A DNA stretch of 38,081 bases from Paenibacillus sp. (lineage in GTDB: Bacteria; Bacillota; Bacilli; Paenibacillales; YIM-B00363), in contig JAPSKX010000028.1 of assembly GCA_031181325.1 (NCBI GenBank), forward strand, positions 1 to 38,081, written 5' to 3'. Positions 26,934 through 34,022 of the stretch are shown piece by piece. The notes under the pieces were generated by a model. It had not been told where the DNA came from, did not search any database, and saw only the letters and a list, made by a program, of their open reading frames with translations. Both the position numbers and the translations under genes were made by a program. Numbering within the stretch: position 1 is the stretch's first letter; each line of letters opens with the position of its first letter.

Positions 26934-28060
26934 GCGCGGTCCCCCCGGTTCGTTATCGCCAGGCCGCTCTCGCGATCGAAAAACCGTGCTTTATCCATCC
27001 GAACGGCGAGCGAGATCGCATCGCCGGGGCGCGCGGGCGTATGCGGCTCGGCGCGCGTCGTCAACGTATGTTCGCCGACCGCCGCGTATAAGTACGTATC
27101 CGACCCCATCGGCTCCCGCATCTCGATCTTGGCTTCGATCCGCCACTCGGCATGGCGCTCGACGGCCCACGGCTCGCTGACGACATGCTCCGGACGAATC
27201 CCCATCACCGCTTGCCGCAGATTCGTCTTCGAGAATCGAATATCGCGAGCGACGGGTTCCGGTATTTTCAACCGCAGACGTTTCGTCTCGAAATACAGCT
27301 CGCCGTTCGTCTCGACGATCGCGCCGTCGACGAAGTTCATCTGCGGCGAGCCGATGAAGCCCGCTACGAACAGATTCGCCGGCTCGTCGTACAGCTGCTG
27401 CGGGGGAGCGACCTGCTGGATGTTCCCGTCCTTCATAACGACGATTCGCGTGCCCATCGTCATCGCTTCCGTCTGATCGTGCGTCACGTAGACGACCGTC
27501 GTCTTCAGCTGACTGTGCAGCTTCGCGATCTCCATCCGGGTTTGGGTTCGCAGCTTCGCGTCCAGGTTCGACAGCGGTTCGTCCATCAGGAATACCTTCG
27601 GCTCCCGGACGAGCGCGCGGCCGAGCGCGACGCGCTGCTTCTGTCCGCCCGACAGCTGGCTCGGCTTCTTCGCGAGGAACGGCGTAATCTCCAGCATGCG
27701 CGCCGCCCGATTGACGCGAAGCTCGATTTCGTGTTTGGCGACCTTATGCAGCTGCAAGCCGAGCGCCATATTTTCGTAGACGGTCAGGTTCGGATACAGC
27801 GCATAGTTCTGGAACACCATCGCGATATCCCGATCCTTCGGGGAGACGAAGTTCATGAACTTCCCGTCGATATAGATGTCTCCCTTCGACACCTCCTCCA
27901 ATCCCGCCAGCATCCGAAGCGTCGTCGACTTGCCGCACCCCGAAGGTCCGACCATCACGAGAAACTCGCCGTCGTCGATCTCCAAGTGGAAGTCGTTGAC
28001 CGACGGCCGGGCTTCCCCTTTATAAAACTTATAAACATGGTCGAACGCCACGTTCCCCAT
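26930..28060 (-). CDS. ugpC: Sugar ABC transporter ATP-binding protein (MsmX/UgpC type)
   Basis: A 376-residue ATPase of the carbohydrate uptake group. Walker A is GPSGCGKST (38-46), the Q-loop VFQNYALYP, the signature LSGGQKQR (137-144), Walker B VFLMDEP (157-163), the D-loop SNLDAKLR and the switch His in VTHDQTEA. Residues from about 240 form the TOBE-type regulatory domain. I chose ATG 28060 (MGNVAFDHV) because a strong AAGGGGGGG precedes it; the longer frame reads through the promoter. It is the first gene of the transport operon and the only ATPase in the window, so it probably energises both permease pairs, as MsmX does for several transporters in Bacillus subtilis. UgpC is a family name only; glycerol phosphate is not implied. 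Confidence 0.93.
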   Translation of the reverse strand: MGNVAFDHVYKFYKGEARPSVNDFHLEIDDGEFLVMVGPSGCGKSTTLRMLAGLEEVSKGDIYIDGKFMNFVSPKDRDIAMVFQNYALYPNLTVYENMALGLQLHKVAKHEIELRVNRAARMLEITPFLAKKPSQLSGGQKQRVALGRALVREPKVFLMDEPLSNLDAKLRTQTRMEIAKLHSQLKTTVVYVTHDQTEAMTMGTRIVVMKDGNIQQVAPPQQLYDEPANLFVAGFIGSPQMNFVDGAIVETNGELYFETKRLRLKIPEPVARDIRFSKTNLRQAVMGIRPEHVVSEPWAVERHAEWRIEAKIEMREPMGSDTYLYAAVGEHTLTTRAEPHTPARPGDAISLAVRMDKARFFDRESGLAITNRGDRA

Positions 28061-28091
28061 GAACGCCCCCCCTTGACAGCGATAATCGTGA

Positions 28092-28102
28092 ATGAAATTC
28101 AT
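28092..28102. promoter_or_regulatory. Palindrome ATGAAATTCAT at the start point of the transport operon
   Basis: An 11-base palindrome with a central A lies where minus-strand transcription should begin (the -10 box is at 28117-28112). This is a normal place for a repressor site. No regulator gene is adjacent. Confidence 0.35.
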
Positions 28103-28111
28103 ATACGTGAA

Positions 28112-28141
28112 ATTATAACTCGACAATCCTAAAATTGACAA
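28112..28141 (-). promoter_or_regulatory. Sigma-A promoter of the sugar transport operon
   Basis: On the minus strand TTGTCA (28141-28136) and a perfect TATAAT (28117-28112) are 18 bases apart. Transcription would begin near 28105, about 45 bases before the ATPase ATG at 28060. The surrounding 180 bases are far richer in A+T than the rest of the window. Confidence 0.68.
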
Positions 28142-28165
28142 TGGAATATTCAAAATCGTTTGACG

Positions 28166-28227
28166 TTTTCGAAAATATATTTTTAGCATATGTGAAATTT
28201 ATTTGTTGACTTGAAAATAAGCATATG
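28166..28227. promoter_or_regulatory. Palindrome and direct repeats between the divergent promoters
   Basis: TTTTCGAAAA (28166-28175) is a perfect ten-base palindrome with a central CG. Two copies of AGCATATG follow at 28185-28192 and 28220-28227, 35 bases apart, each followed within a few bases by AAA runs. The arrangement suits a regulator acting on both the transport operon and the divergent binding-protein gene. Which regulator is not evident. Confidence 0.38.
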
Positions 28228-28235
28228 ATTAAAAT
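28206..28235 (+). promoter_or_regulatory. Probable promoter of the lipoprotein binding-protein gene
   Basis: TTGACT (28206-28211) and TAAAAT (28230-28235) are 18 bases apart, five of six matches each. Transcription would begin near 28242, leaving a leader of about 70 bases before the TTG start at 28312. Confidence 0.5.
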
Positions 28236-28276
28236 CTAGGCAAGAACTTCCATTCGCTAACGAGAGCCGCAGTATA

Positions 28277-28290
28277 GGAAGCGCTTACCA
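28277..28290. promoter_or_regulatory. cre-like / LacI-type operator before the lipoprotein binding-protein gene
   Basis: AGGAAGCGCTTACC has a perfect AAGCGCTT core (28279-28286) and fits the cre consensus TGNAANCGNTNNCA at 12 of 14 positions. It lies about 35 bases downstream of the predicted start point, a roadblock position for CcpA or another LacI-family repressor. Confidence 0.42.
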
Positions 28291-28311
28291 TCTTGATCGG
28301 GGGGAAATGCG

Positions 28312-29709
28312 TTGAAATTACGGTGGTTGAAGGTTCCAAGCGTCGCCGCGGTATCGCTTGCAGCGTTGGTCGCCTTGTCCGCATGCAGCGAAGACGGAGC
28401 GAAGCCCGGAACGGAAGAGCCGCCGGCGGAGCCGCCGGCGAAGACCGAAACCGAAACGAAGACGGAGACGCCGCCTGCCGGCGATCCGGAACCGGCTCCG
28501 GAAGACCGGGAGCCCGTCGAGTTGACGATCCATGGATGGTTCTTCAGCCCGGCGCTCAAGGCGACGATCGCGGCTTTCATGGAGGAGCATCCTTGGATTA
28601 CGATCAAGGAAAACACCTCCATCAACCAAGCGGTCATCAACAACATCATCGCCGGCGAGGAATCCGATCTCGTCATCCTGGACCGCGGATTGACGGAATG
28701 GGTATCGAACGGCAACGATCTGTTGGAAGACCTGACGCCGTACATCGCCGCCGACGAAAGAATGCAGAACGCGAAGATGGTCGAAGGCTTGCTGGAATCG
28801 TTCGCCACCGGCGGCAAGACGTACGCCGTCCCATGGACGGACATCCCGATGTGGATCGCCGTCAACAAAGATTTGTTAAGCAAATACGGCATGGAGATGC
28901 CGAGCAAGGATTGGACGTACGACGACTTGCTCGAGATGGCGAAGAAGGCGACGAACAAGGACGCCAACGATTGGGGCATGTTCGGCCTCGCCGGCGATAT
29001 GAACAACATTCGCGCCATCGCGAACGGCAGCGCCGGAAGCGCAAGACTGCTCAACGAGGACCGGACGGCGAGCGTCGCCCATACGCCGGAGGTGCTGGCC
29101 GACCTGCAGTGGTCGCAGGATTTGATCCGCAAGTGGAACGTGCAGCCGAACCCGGAGCAAATCAAGGAGCTCGGCTTTAACGCCGATCCGGCCGTCAACT
29201 TCGTGAACGGAAACATCTTGTTTATTACCGGCGTGGACTGGATCTTGCCGACGCTCCAACAAGCCCCGTTCCAGTGGGACGTTCTTCCGTTCCCGCGGGG
29301 CACCGAGCGGCAGATCACCCTTCACCAAGTCGGACCGATGTCGATGGTGAAGGCCTCGAAGCATAAAGAGGAAGCGTTCATGTTCCTAAGCTACCTGTTC
29401 AGCGAGAAAGCGCAGATGCTCAGCATCGACAACGGCTCGGGCTCCTGGATCATCAGCCCGGAGATCGACGCGCATTACGCCAAGACGAGCGTCTGGAGCG
29501 GGAAAGACGTCGAAGCGGTCAAGATGGCCGCCCAGTCGTGCTGCTACTGGAACGATATGAACGTAATGGATCTCGGCGATTACGTCAACAACGTCACCGC
29601 GAGAGTGAACCGGATCATGACGGAAGGCGGCGATTTCAGCGAAATCATTCCGTTCGTCGAGGAATATAACCGGAAAGCGGTCGAGACGCGCAAGGCGCTA
29701 GGCTGGTAA
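28312..29709 (+). CDS. Extracellular sugar-binding lipoprotein (SBP_bac_1 type)
   Basis: A 465-residue lipoprotein. The signal peptide ends in the lipobox LSAC with the lipid-carrying Cys at residue 25. Then comes a disordered Pro/Glu/Thr-rich tether (about 30-62, including PAKTETETKTETPPAG) and the binding domain (ELTIHGWFFSPALKATIAAF, GGKTYAVPWTDIPMWIAVNK, MSMVKASKHKEEAFMFLSYL). The start is TTG at 28312 with a GGGGGG tract seven bases upstream. It diverges from the transport operon and has no permeases of its own, so it may deliver to one of the two permease pairs across the promoter region, perhaps the pair at 15873-17761 that lacks a binding protein. Length and layout are normal for the family. 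The ligand is unknown. Confidence 0.93.
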   Translation: MKLRWLKVPSVAAVSLAALVALSACSEDGAKPGTEEPPAEPPAKTETETKTETPPAGDPEPAPEDREPVELTIHGWFFSPALKATIAAFMEEHPWITIKENTSINQAVINNIIAGEESDLVILDRGLTEWVSNGNDLLEDLTPYIAADERMQNAKMVEGLLESFATGGKTYAVPWTDIPMWIAVNKDLLSKYGMEMPSKDWTYDDLLEMAKKATNKDANDWGMFGLAGDMNNIRAIANGSAGSARLLNEDRTASVAHTPEVLADLQWSQDLIRKWNVQPNPEQIKELGFNADPAVNFVNGNILFITGVDWILPTLQQAPFQWDVLPFPRGTERQITLHQVGPMSMVKASKHKEEAFMFLSYLFSEKAQMLSIDNGSGSWIISPEIDAHYAKTSVWSGKDVEAVKMAAQSCCYWNDMNVMDLGDYVNNVTARVNRIMTEGGDFSEIIPFVEEYNRKAVETRKALGW

Positions 29710-29745
29710 TGGGCGGAAATGCTTCGATCCTTGCTCGGGGCTGCC

Positions 29746-29769
29746 GGCGGCGGGCGCAGATCCGCCGCC
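29746..29769. repeat. GC-rich hairpin between the binding-protein gene and ridA-like gene
   Basis: Perfect eight-base arms GGCGGCGG and CCGCCGCC flank an eight-base loop in the 123-base gap. No T tract follows, so it is not a standard terminator. It could stabilise the 3' end of the binding-protein message or weaken read-through into the next gene. Confidence 0.4.
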
Positions 29770-29832
29770 CGAACGCGACGTCCTCCCGACGCGCCGAACC
29801 GGGTCGAAATCACTACGAGAGGAACATGGCCT

Positions 29833-30210
29833 TTGGAAAATAAGATCAACTCATACGGCACGGAAGTGGTTCCTTTCTCCGTAACGACGCAATCGGAAGA
29901 CTTGCTGTTCGTCTCCGGGCAAGGAGGGATCGACCCGGTGACGGGAGCGCTGTCGGCGTACGACCTGGAGGGGCAAACCGTGCGCACGATCCATAATCTC
30001 GTCGCCATCTTGTCGCAATCGGGTGTAACGTTGAAGGACGTTCTGAAGGTCAACGTATACCTCACCGATCGCAAGCATTACGAGGCGTTCAATCGGATTT
30101 ACGCCGAGCTGTTCTCCCCTCCGTACCCGGCGCGAACGCTCGTCTACTGCGAATTGAACTTCGACCTGTTAGTCGAGATCGACGTGATCGCAAGACGCAA
30201 GCATAAATAG
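29833..30210 (+). CDS. RidA family (YjgF/YER057c/UK114) protein
   Basis: A 125-residue protein when started at the TTG at 29833, the normal RidA length. A frame open further upstream has no homologous-looking sequence. Family marks are LLFVSGQGGIDPVTGAL, NLVAILSQSGVTLKDVLKVN, YPARTLVYCEL (the substrate-carboxylate Arg) and a VEIDVIA stretch near the C-terminus. RidA proteins deaminate reactive enamine/imine intermediates made by PLP enzymes; many relatives act in catabolic clusters. A weak AGAGG lies about 10 bases before the TTG. It is co-directional with the binding-protein gene and ends in a strong terminator whose stem starts inside its TAG stop codon. The HemL-like aminotransferase at 4012-5325 could be a source of its substrate, but this is inference. 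Confidence 0.88.
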   Translation: MENKINSYGTEVVPFSVTTQSEDLLFVSGQGGIDPVTGALSAYDLEGQTVRTIHNLVAILSQSGVTLKDVLKVNVYLTDRKHYEAFNRIYAELFSPPYPARTLVYCELNFDLLVEIDVIARRKHK

Positions 30211-30258
30211 AGACCATGGCCGGCCCGCGCACTGTCGCGCGAGCCGGCCATGGTCTCT
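30209..30258. terminator. Strong two-way terminator between convergent genes
   Basis: Perfect 16-base arms (30209-30224 and 30243-30258, AGAGACCATGGCCGGC and its complement) enclose an 18-base loop that itself contains CGCG/CGCG. TTTTATT follows on the plus strand, closing the ridA-like transcript. On the minus strand a weaker ATTTATG follows, so it can also end the cobalamin/CBM9 transcript. Confidence 0.85.
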
Positions 30259-30267
30259 TTTATTGCC

Positions 30268-30885
30268 TTATCTCGCGGCTCCGGCGAAGCGAAGAGCGCC
30301 GAACCGCCGAGAGACATGATAGTCCACCGCTCCCGTCGGAGACCATGCCCAGAAGTGCCGCTTCCCCGCAGGATCCTCGTCGATGCGATATAAGTTCCAA
30401 CGCCACTCCGTTCCTTCTTCGGGGCGGTTCCGAAAATTCGGATACGGGATCGAGATGTCGTACATCGTCGTCCCCGCCCCGCGAACGACCTTCGTCGCCA
30501 ATCCGTCGGCATCCCACGACGTATCGACTTGAATCGTGCCGGCCAAGTCGTTCCGGACCCTTGCATCGAACACCGCGTTCAACGGATTGATCTCCAGCTC
30601 GATATACCGTTCCCCCGTGCCTTCTTCGTCGATGAACACTTCGACGACGTCCTCGTCGTACAGCGGGTCGTCCCGATTCGTCATCGCCGCCGCGATATGG
30701 TCGTCCTCGCATTCGAAGCGGATGCGGAGCGCGTCCTTCGTCCACACGGCCTTCGCCTCCGTGCGCAGCCGTGGCGCCGCGCCCGCCACGACGTCGCGCA
30801 GCGCGACCGCCGGAACTTGCTCCCATGGGATCTCTTCCTCGGGACCGATATTCATATAATGGCAAATATACTCCATTCGTTTCAT
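30268..30885 (-). CDS. CBM9-like / DOMON-type carbohydrate-binding protein
   Basis: A 205-residue single-domain beta-sandwich protein that matches the 'carbohydrate-binding family 9-like' group of Paenibacillus. Marks are MEYICHYMNIG at the start, ALRIRFECEDDHIAA, DEDVVEVFIDEEG, YIELEINPLNAVFDARV and WRWNLYRIDE near the end. Without a signal peptide it should be cytoplasmic, unlike the CBM9 modules of secreted xylanases. I use ATG 30885, just behind GGAAGGAG; the spacing is tight, and an ATG at 30876 is possible. It is the last gene of the minus-strand run, 77 bases after the aminotransferase, and is closed by the terminator at 30209-30258. Its role beside cobalamin genes is not understood; it may simply be the end of a housekeeping transcript. 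Confidence 0.82.
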   Translation of the reverse strand: MKRMEYICHYMNIGPEEEIPWEQVPAVALRDVVAGAAPRLRTEAKAVWTKDALRIRFECEDDHIAAAMTNRDDPLYDEDVVEVFIDEEGTGERYIELEINPLNAVFDARVRNDLAGTIQVDTSWDADGLATKVVRGAGTTMYDISIPYPNFRNRPEEGTEWRWNLYRIDEDPAGKRHFWAWSPTGAVDYHVSRRFGALRFAGAAR

Positions 30886-30962
30886 GCGCTCCTTCCGTAT
30901 TCGCGCGGCGCGTTCCGATCGACGAACATCGGCGGCGAACGGCATACTTCTCGATGCTGCGT

Positions 30963-32156
30963 CTAGACGACCGACAACCCTTCCTCGCGGAAAAACTCGC
31001 CGATCCTTCGCGCCGCTTCCAGCAGCCGCCCTTCCTCCTGCACCAGAGCGATTCGCACGTATCCTTCTCCTTCGACACCGAACGCGTTGCCCGGGACGAC
31101 AACGACGCCGGTCCGACGACAAATTTCCCGGGAAATTTGTCGAGACGTCCACCCCTCCGGGATGCGCGCCCACACGAACATGGTCGCTTTCGGCGTCGGA
31201 ACGCGCCATCCGGCCTCGCGCATCGCTTCGACAAACACGTCGCGCCGCGACCGGTACACCGCCGCCGCGCCGCCTCCCCCGTTCGACATATCCTCGGCGA
31301 ACGCGCGAATGCCCGCTTCCTGCGCCGCGAGAAATACGCCGTAGTCGAGGTTCGCCTTCAGGGTGCGCAGCGCCTGAACGGCCGGCGCATGACCGACGGC
31401 GAAGCCGATGCGGCAGCCCGCCATGTTAAAGCTCTTCGACAGCGAATGAAACTCGATCGCCGCGTCCTTCGCGCCGGGCAGTTCGAGAATGCTCATCGGG
31501 CGGTACCCGTCGAAGGCGAGCTCCGAATAGGCGGCGTCATGGACGACTAAGATGCTGTATTGTTTAGCGAATGAAATTAATGATTCGTAGAATGAACGAT
31601 CCGCGACCGCCGACAACGGGTTGCTCGGATAATTGACGACGATCAGCTTCGCGCGGCGGGCGATGTCCTGCGGAATCGACGCGAAGTCGAACAGATAACC
31701 GTTCTCCTCTCGCAACGGCACCGGATACGACTCTACGCCGGCGACGGCGAGTCCCGCCCCGTAGATCGGGTACCCCGGATCGGGCAAGATGGCGAGATCG
31801 CCCGGATTCGTGACGGCGAGCGCGAGGTGTCCGAGGCCGTCCTGCGAGCCCATCAGCACGGTCGTCTCGGACGCCGGATCGACTTCGACGCCGAAGCGGA
31901 ACCGGAGCCAATCGACGGCCGCCTGCCGGAACGCGGGGCTGCCCTCGGACGACGGATAGCCGTACATATCCTCCCGCATCGCGGCGTCGGCGAGCGTCGC
32001 GCGTACCGCCTCCGCCGGAGGCTTGTCGGGGCTCCCGATGCCGAGGTCGATGACGTCGAGTCCGTCGGCCGCGGCCTCCGCGCGCCAAGACGCCACCTCG
32101 CTGAAGATCGACGAGCCGAGACGGCCGAGCCGCGTCGAAGGTTGCACAAGGGTCAT
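30963..32156 (-). CDS. Class I/II aminotransferase (LL-diaminopimelate aminotransferase-like)
   Basis: A 397-residue fold-type I PLP enzyme. Motifs: VIDLGIGSPDKPP (substrate-binding region), GSQDGLGHLALAV, YPSNPLSAVA (Asn contacting PLP), VVHDAAYSELAFDGY (Asp to the pyridine nitrogen), and SLSKSFNMAGCRIGF with the PLP lysine. YVRIALV near the C-terminus carries the carboxylate-binding Arg. The start is taken as ATG 32156, which has AAGGAG eight bases upstream and overlaps the ArsC-like stop as ATGA; an ATG two codons earlier is too close to the AAGGAG. The family includes MalY/PatB, DapL and general aromatic or methionine transaminases, so the substrate stays open. A perfect 26-base palindrome lies inside the gene at 31117-31142. 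Confidence 0.92.
   Translation of the reverse strand: MTLVQPSTRLGRLGSSIFSEVASWRAEAAADGLDVIDLGIGSPDKPPAEAVRATLADAAMREDMYGYPSSEGSPAFRQAAVDWLRFRFGVEVDPASETTVLMGSQDGLGHLALAVTNPGDLAILPDPGYPIYGAGLAVAGVESYPVPLREENGYLFDFASIPQDIARRAKLIVVNYPSNPLSAVADRSFYESLISFAKQYSILVVHDAAYSELAFDGYRPMSILELPGAKDAAIEFHSLSKSFNMAGCRIGFAVGHAPAVQALRTLKANLDYGVFLAAQEAGIRAFAEDMSNGGGGAAAVYRSRRDVFVEAMREAGWRVPTPKATMFVWARIPEGWTSRQISREICRRTGVVVVPGNAFGVEGEGYVRIALVQEEGRLLEAARRIGEFFREEGLSVV
31117..31142. repeat. Perfect 26-base palindrome inside the aminotransferase gene
   Basis: The 13-base arm CGACAAATTTCCC is followed at once by its exact reverse complement, with no spacer. It encodes SRQISREICR in the aminotransferase, a segment that fits the family in length, so it is not an insertion that breaks the gene. 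It could form a cruciform or, in RNA, a hairpin, or bind a dimeric protein. Confidence 0.85.
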
Positions 32157-32512
32157 GACCATATCTCCTTATACTGTTCTTCCTTGAAGCCGACGGTGAT
32201 GCGTTCGCCGTCGGTGACGATCGGACGTTTGATAAGCCGGCCGTTCGACGCCATGAGCGCCAACACCTCGTCCTCGCTCATCTTCGGAATGCGATCCTTC
32301 AGATTCATCTCCTTGTAAACTTCGCCGGAAGTGTTAAGGAATTTCTTCAAGGGCAAGCCGCTGAGCTCCCACAATCGTCGCAGCTCCTCCTTCGACGGCG
32401 GCGTCACGAACAGGTCGATTCTCTCGGGATGCACGCCCTTGGCTTCCAGCGACTTCATCGCGTCGCGGCACGTGCTGCACTTCGGGTAGATGTAGGCGGT
32501 CGCCTTGCTCAT
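32153..32512 (-). CDS. ArsC/Spx-fold protein (arsenate reductase family)
   Basis: A 119-residue thioredoxin-like protein with the CxxC motif YPKCSTCRDAM near residue 13 and the family's PPSKEELRRLWELSGL, KKFLNTSGEVYKEMNL and LIKRPIVTDGERITVGF. Arsenate reductases of this fold use one Cys and glutathione or glutaredoxin; Gram-positive relatives such as YusI and the regulators Spx and MgsR share the fold. The RPIV block with Arg is present, but no arsenite pump gene is nearby, so arsenate detoxification is unproven. It overlaps both neighbours by four bases. Confidence 0.9.
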   Translation of the reverse strand: MSKATAYIYPKCSTCRDAMKSLEAKGVHPERIDLFVTPPSKEELRRLWELSGLPLKKFLNTSGEVYKEMNLKDRIPKMSEDEVLALMASNGRLIKRPIVTDGERITVGFKEEQYKEIWS

Positions 32513-33447
32513 GGTGTCGTCTCCCCTTCTTCTCGCAGAAAATGTATCAACGCCTCCAAATCCGGCGTCGGCGGCGCCGCGAACGTCACCCGCTCTTTCG
32601 TCTCCGGGTGAACGAACGACAGCGTCTCGGCATGCAGCGCTTGGCGCGTAATCGGCAGCGCCCGAGGCGGATGACGTTCCGCGTCGATGTACAGCTCGTC
32701 GCCCAGCAGCGGATGTCCAATGTGCTTCATATGCACGCGAATCTGATGCGTCCGCCCGGTGACCGGCTTCACGCGCACGACGGTCGCGGCCGCGAACCGC
32801 TCGACGACCTCGTAATGCGTCGTCGACGCCGCGCCCGACGGCGTCACGACGCGCATATGCGGCACCTCGACGTCGCGGTCGATCGGACCTTCGACGGTGC
32901 CCGCGTCGTTCGCGACCCGCCCGTACACGACGGCGATGTACGACTTCCGCACCGCTCCGGCTTGGAACTGCTCGCTCACGAACTGATGCGCGTACCCGTT
33001 CTTCGCCACGGCGAGCACCCCCGACGTATCCTGGTCCAGGCGATGGATCGGACGGAACCGGAACGATTCGCCGCGCTCCCGCCAATAGTGCACGATGCCG
33101 TTCGCGAGCGTCCCCGTGTAATGCCCGGACGTCGGATGCACGATCAGCCCCCAGGGCTTATTGACGATCAGCAGATGCTCGTCCTCGTAGAGAATTTCGA
33201 ACTCCATCGGCTGCGGCAGGATCGTCTCGGACGACTCGACCGGCAGCGTCACCTCCACGACGTCGCCGACGCGCATCGGCCGATACAGGACGTCGCTCGA
33301 ACCGTTCACGGTGATCGACCCCTCGAGCCCGCGCTGCCGCACGAGCAGCTTGCGCGACAGCCCCATGCCGGTCAACAGCACGGAGCGAAGTCGCCAGCCG
33401 TCCTGCTCCGGCGGCACGACATGCGTCAGCTTCGTCGGTTCGGTCAT
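32509..33447 (-). CDS. RluA/RluD-family pseudouridine synthase
   Basis: A 312-residue RNA-modifying enzyme. The catalytic motif HRLDQDTSG holds the essential Asp. Other family blocks are DEHLLIVNKPWGLIVHPT, RKSYIAVVYG, VKPVTGRTHQIRVHM and HPLLGDELY. An S4-like N-terminal stretch (RLRSVLLTGMGLSRKLLVRQ) helps bind rRNA. It should convert selected uridines of 23S rRNA or tRNA; the exact site cannot be told. ATG 33447 is used because it overlaps the adenosyltransferase stop as ATGA; the open frame upstream belongs to shadow sequence. Its place inside a cobalamin transcript looks like simple operon joining. Confidence 0.93.
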   Translation of the reverse strand: MTEPTKLTHVVPPEQDGWRLRSVLLTGMGLSRKLLVRQRGLEGSITVNGSSDVLYRPMRVGDVVEVTLPVESSETILPQPMEFEILYEDEHLLIVNKPWGLIVHPTSGHYTGTLANGIVHYWRERGESFRFRPIHRLDQDTSGVLAVAKNGYAHQFVSEQFQAGAVRKSYIAVVYGRVANDAGTVEGPIDRDVEVPHMRVVTPSGAASTTHYEVVERFAAATVVRVKPVTGRTHQIRVHMKHIGHPLLGDELYIDAERHPPRALPITRQALHAETLSFVHPETKERVTFAAPPTPDLEALIHFLREEGETTP

Positions 33448-34022
33448 CGGTCCTTCTTGCCCCGGCGGAACACGTCCGCGCTGCGGACGTATTCGACGTC
33501 GGTCTCGCCTTCGCGATGATTCGCCGTTCGAGCGATCGTGAAGAACAAGTCCGACAGGCGGTTCAGATAGGTCCGGACATGCTCGTTGATCTCCTGTCGT
33601 TCGGCCAGCGTCACGACGCGGCGCTCGGCGCGGCGGCAGACGGTGCGGCACACGTGCAGCGCGGCGGAAGCCGCCGTTCCTCCCGGGAGAATGAATCGCG
33701 TAAGGTCCGGCGTCTCCGCGTCGTATTTATCGATGAGCGCTTCCAGCTTCTCCGCCATGTCGGGAGTCACCTTGTAGGCGCGCTTCTCCTTATTAAGAAT
33801 CGCAAGATCGGACCCGCAATCGAACAGCTCGTGCTGAATGTTCAGCAAATCCTCGTGCATGTCGGCGAACTTCGCCCGATCCAACGAAGCCATCGCGACG
33901 CCGAGGAACGAATTCAGCTCGTCCACCGTGCCGTACGCCTCGACTTGGAGGTCGTCCTTGCGGACGCGGCCTCCGATGACGCCGGTCGTGCCTTTATCGC
34001 CGGTTCTCGTATAAATTTTCAT
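33444..34022 (-). CDS. Cob(I)yrinic acid a,c-diamide / cob(I)alamin adenosyltransferase, PduO type
   Basis: A 192-residue enzyme that transfers the 5'-deoxyadenosyl group from ATP to Co(I) of the corrinoid. The N-terminal ATP-binding motif is YTRTGDKGTTGVIGG, followed by VEAYGTVDELNSFLG. The active-site helix region is FILPGGTAASAALHVCRTVCRRAERRVV in parts (FILPGGTAASAALHVC, then RRAERRVV). This is the PduO/MMAB type, not the CobA/BtuR type. It overlaps the cobQ stop by four bases (ATGA) and the pseudouridine synthase start likewise. It works with the cobQ, cobD, cobS and cbiB products in late cobalamin synthesis. Confidence 0.95.
   Translation of the reverse strand: MKIYTRTGDKGTTGVIGGRVRKDDLQVEAYGTVDELNSFLGVAMASLDRAKFADMHEDLLNIQHELFDCGSDLAILNKEKRAYKVTPDMAEKLEALIDKYDAETPDLTRFILPGGTAASAALHVCRTVCRRAERRVVTLAERQEINEHVRTYLNRLSDLFFTIARTANHREGETDVEYVRSADVFRRGKKDR

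Noticed and set aside
24978-27476. Plus-strand open frame of 832 codons opposite the binding-protein and ATPase genes
   Set aside because: The opposite strand encodes recognisable SBP and ATPase motifs; this frame shows only Arg/Asp/Val-rich low-information sequence.
28257-29318. Minus-strand open frame of 353 codons opposite the lipoprotein receptor gene
   Set aside because: Ser/Pro-rich translation without domain signs, while the plus strand has a lipobox and a full SBP domain.
30884-31550. Plus-strand open frames opposite the aminotransferase, including the palindrome
   Set aside because: No family resemblance; the similar peptides on both strands (DKFPGKFV) arise only because the DNA is palindromic there.
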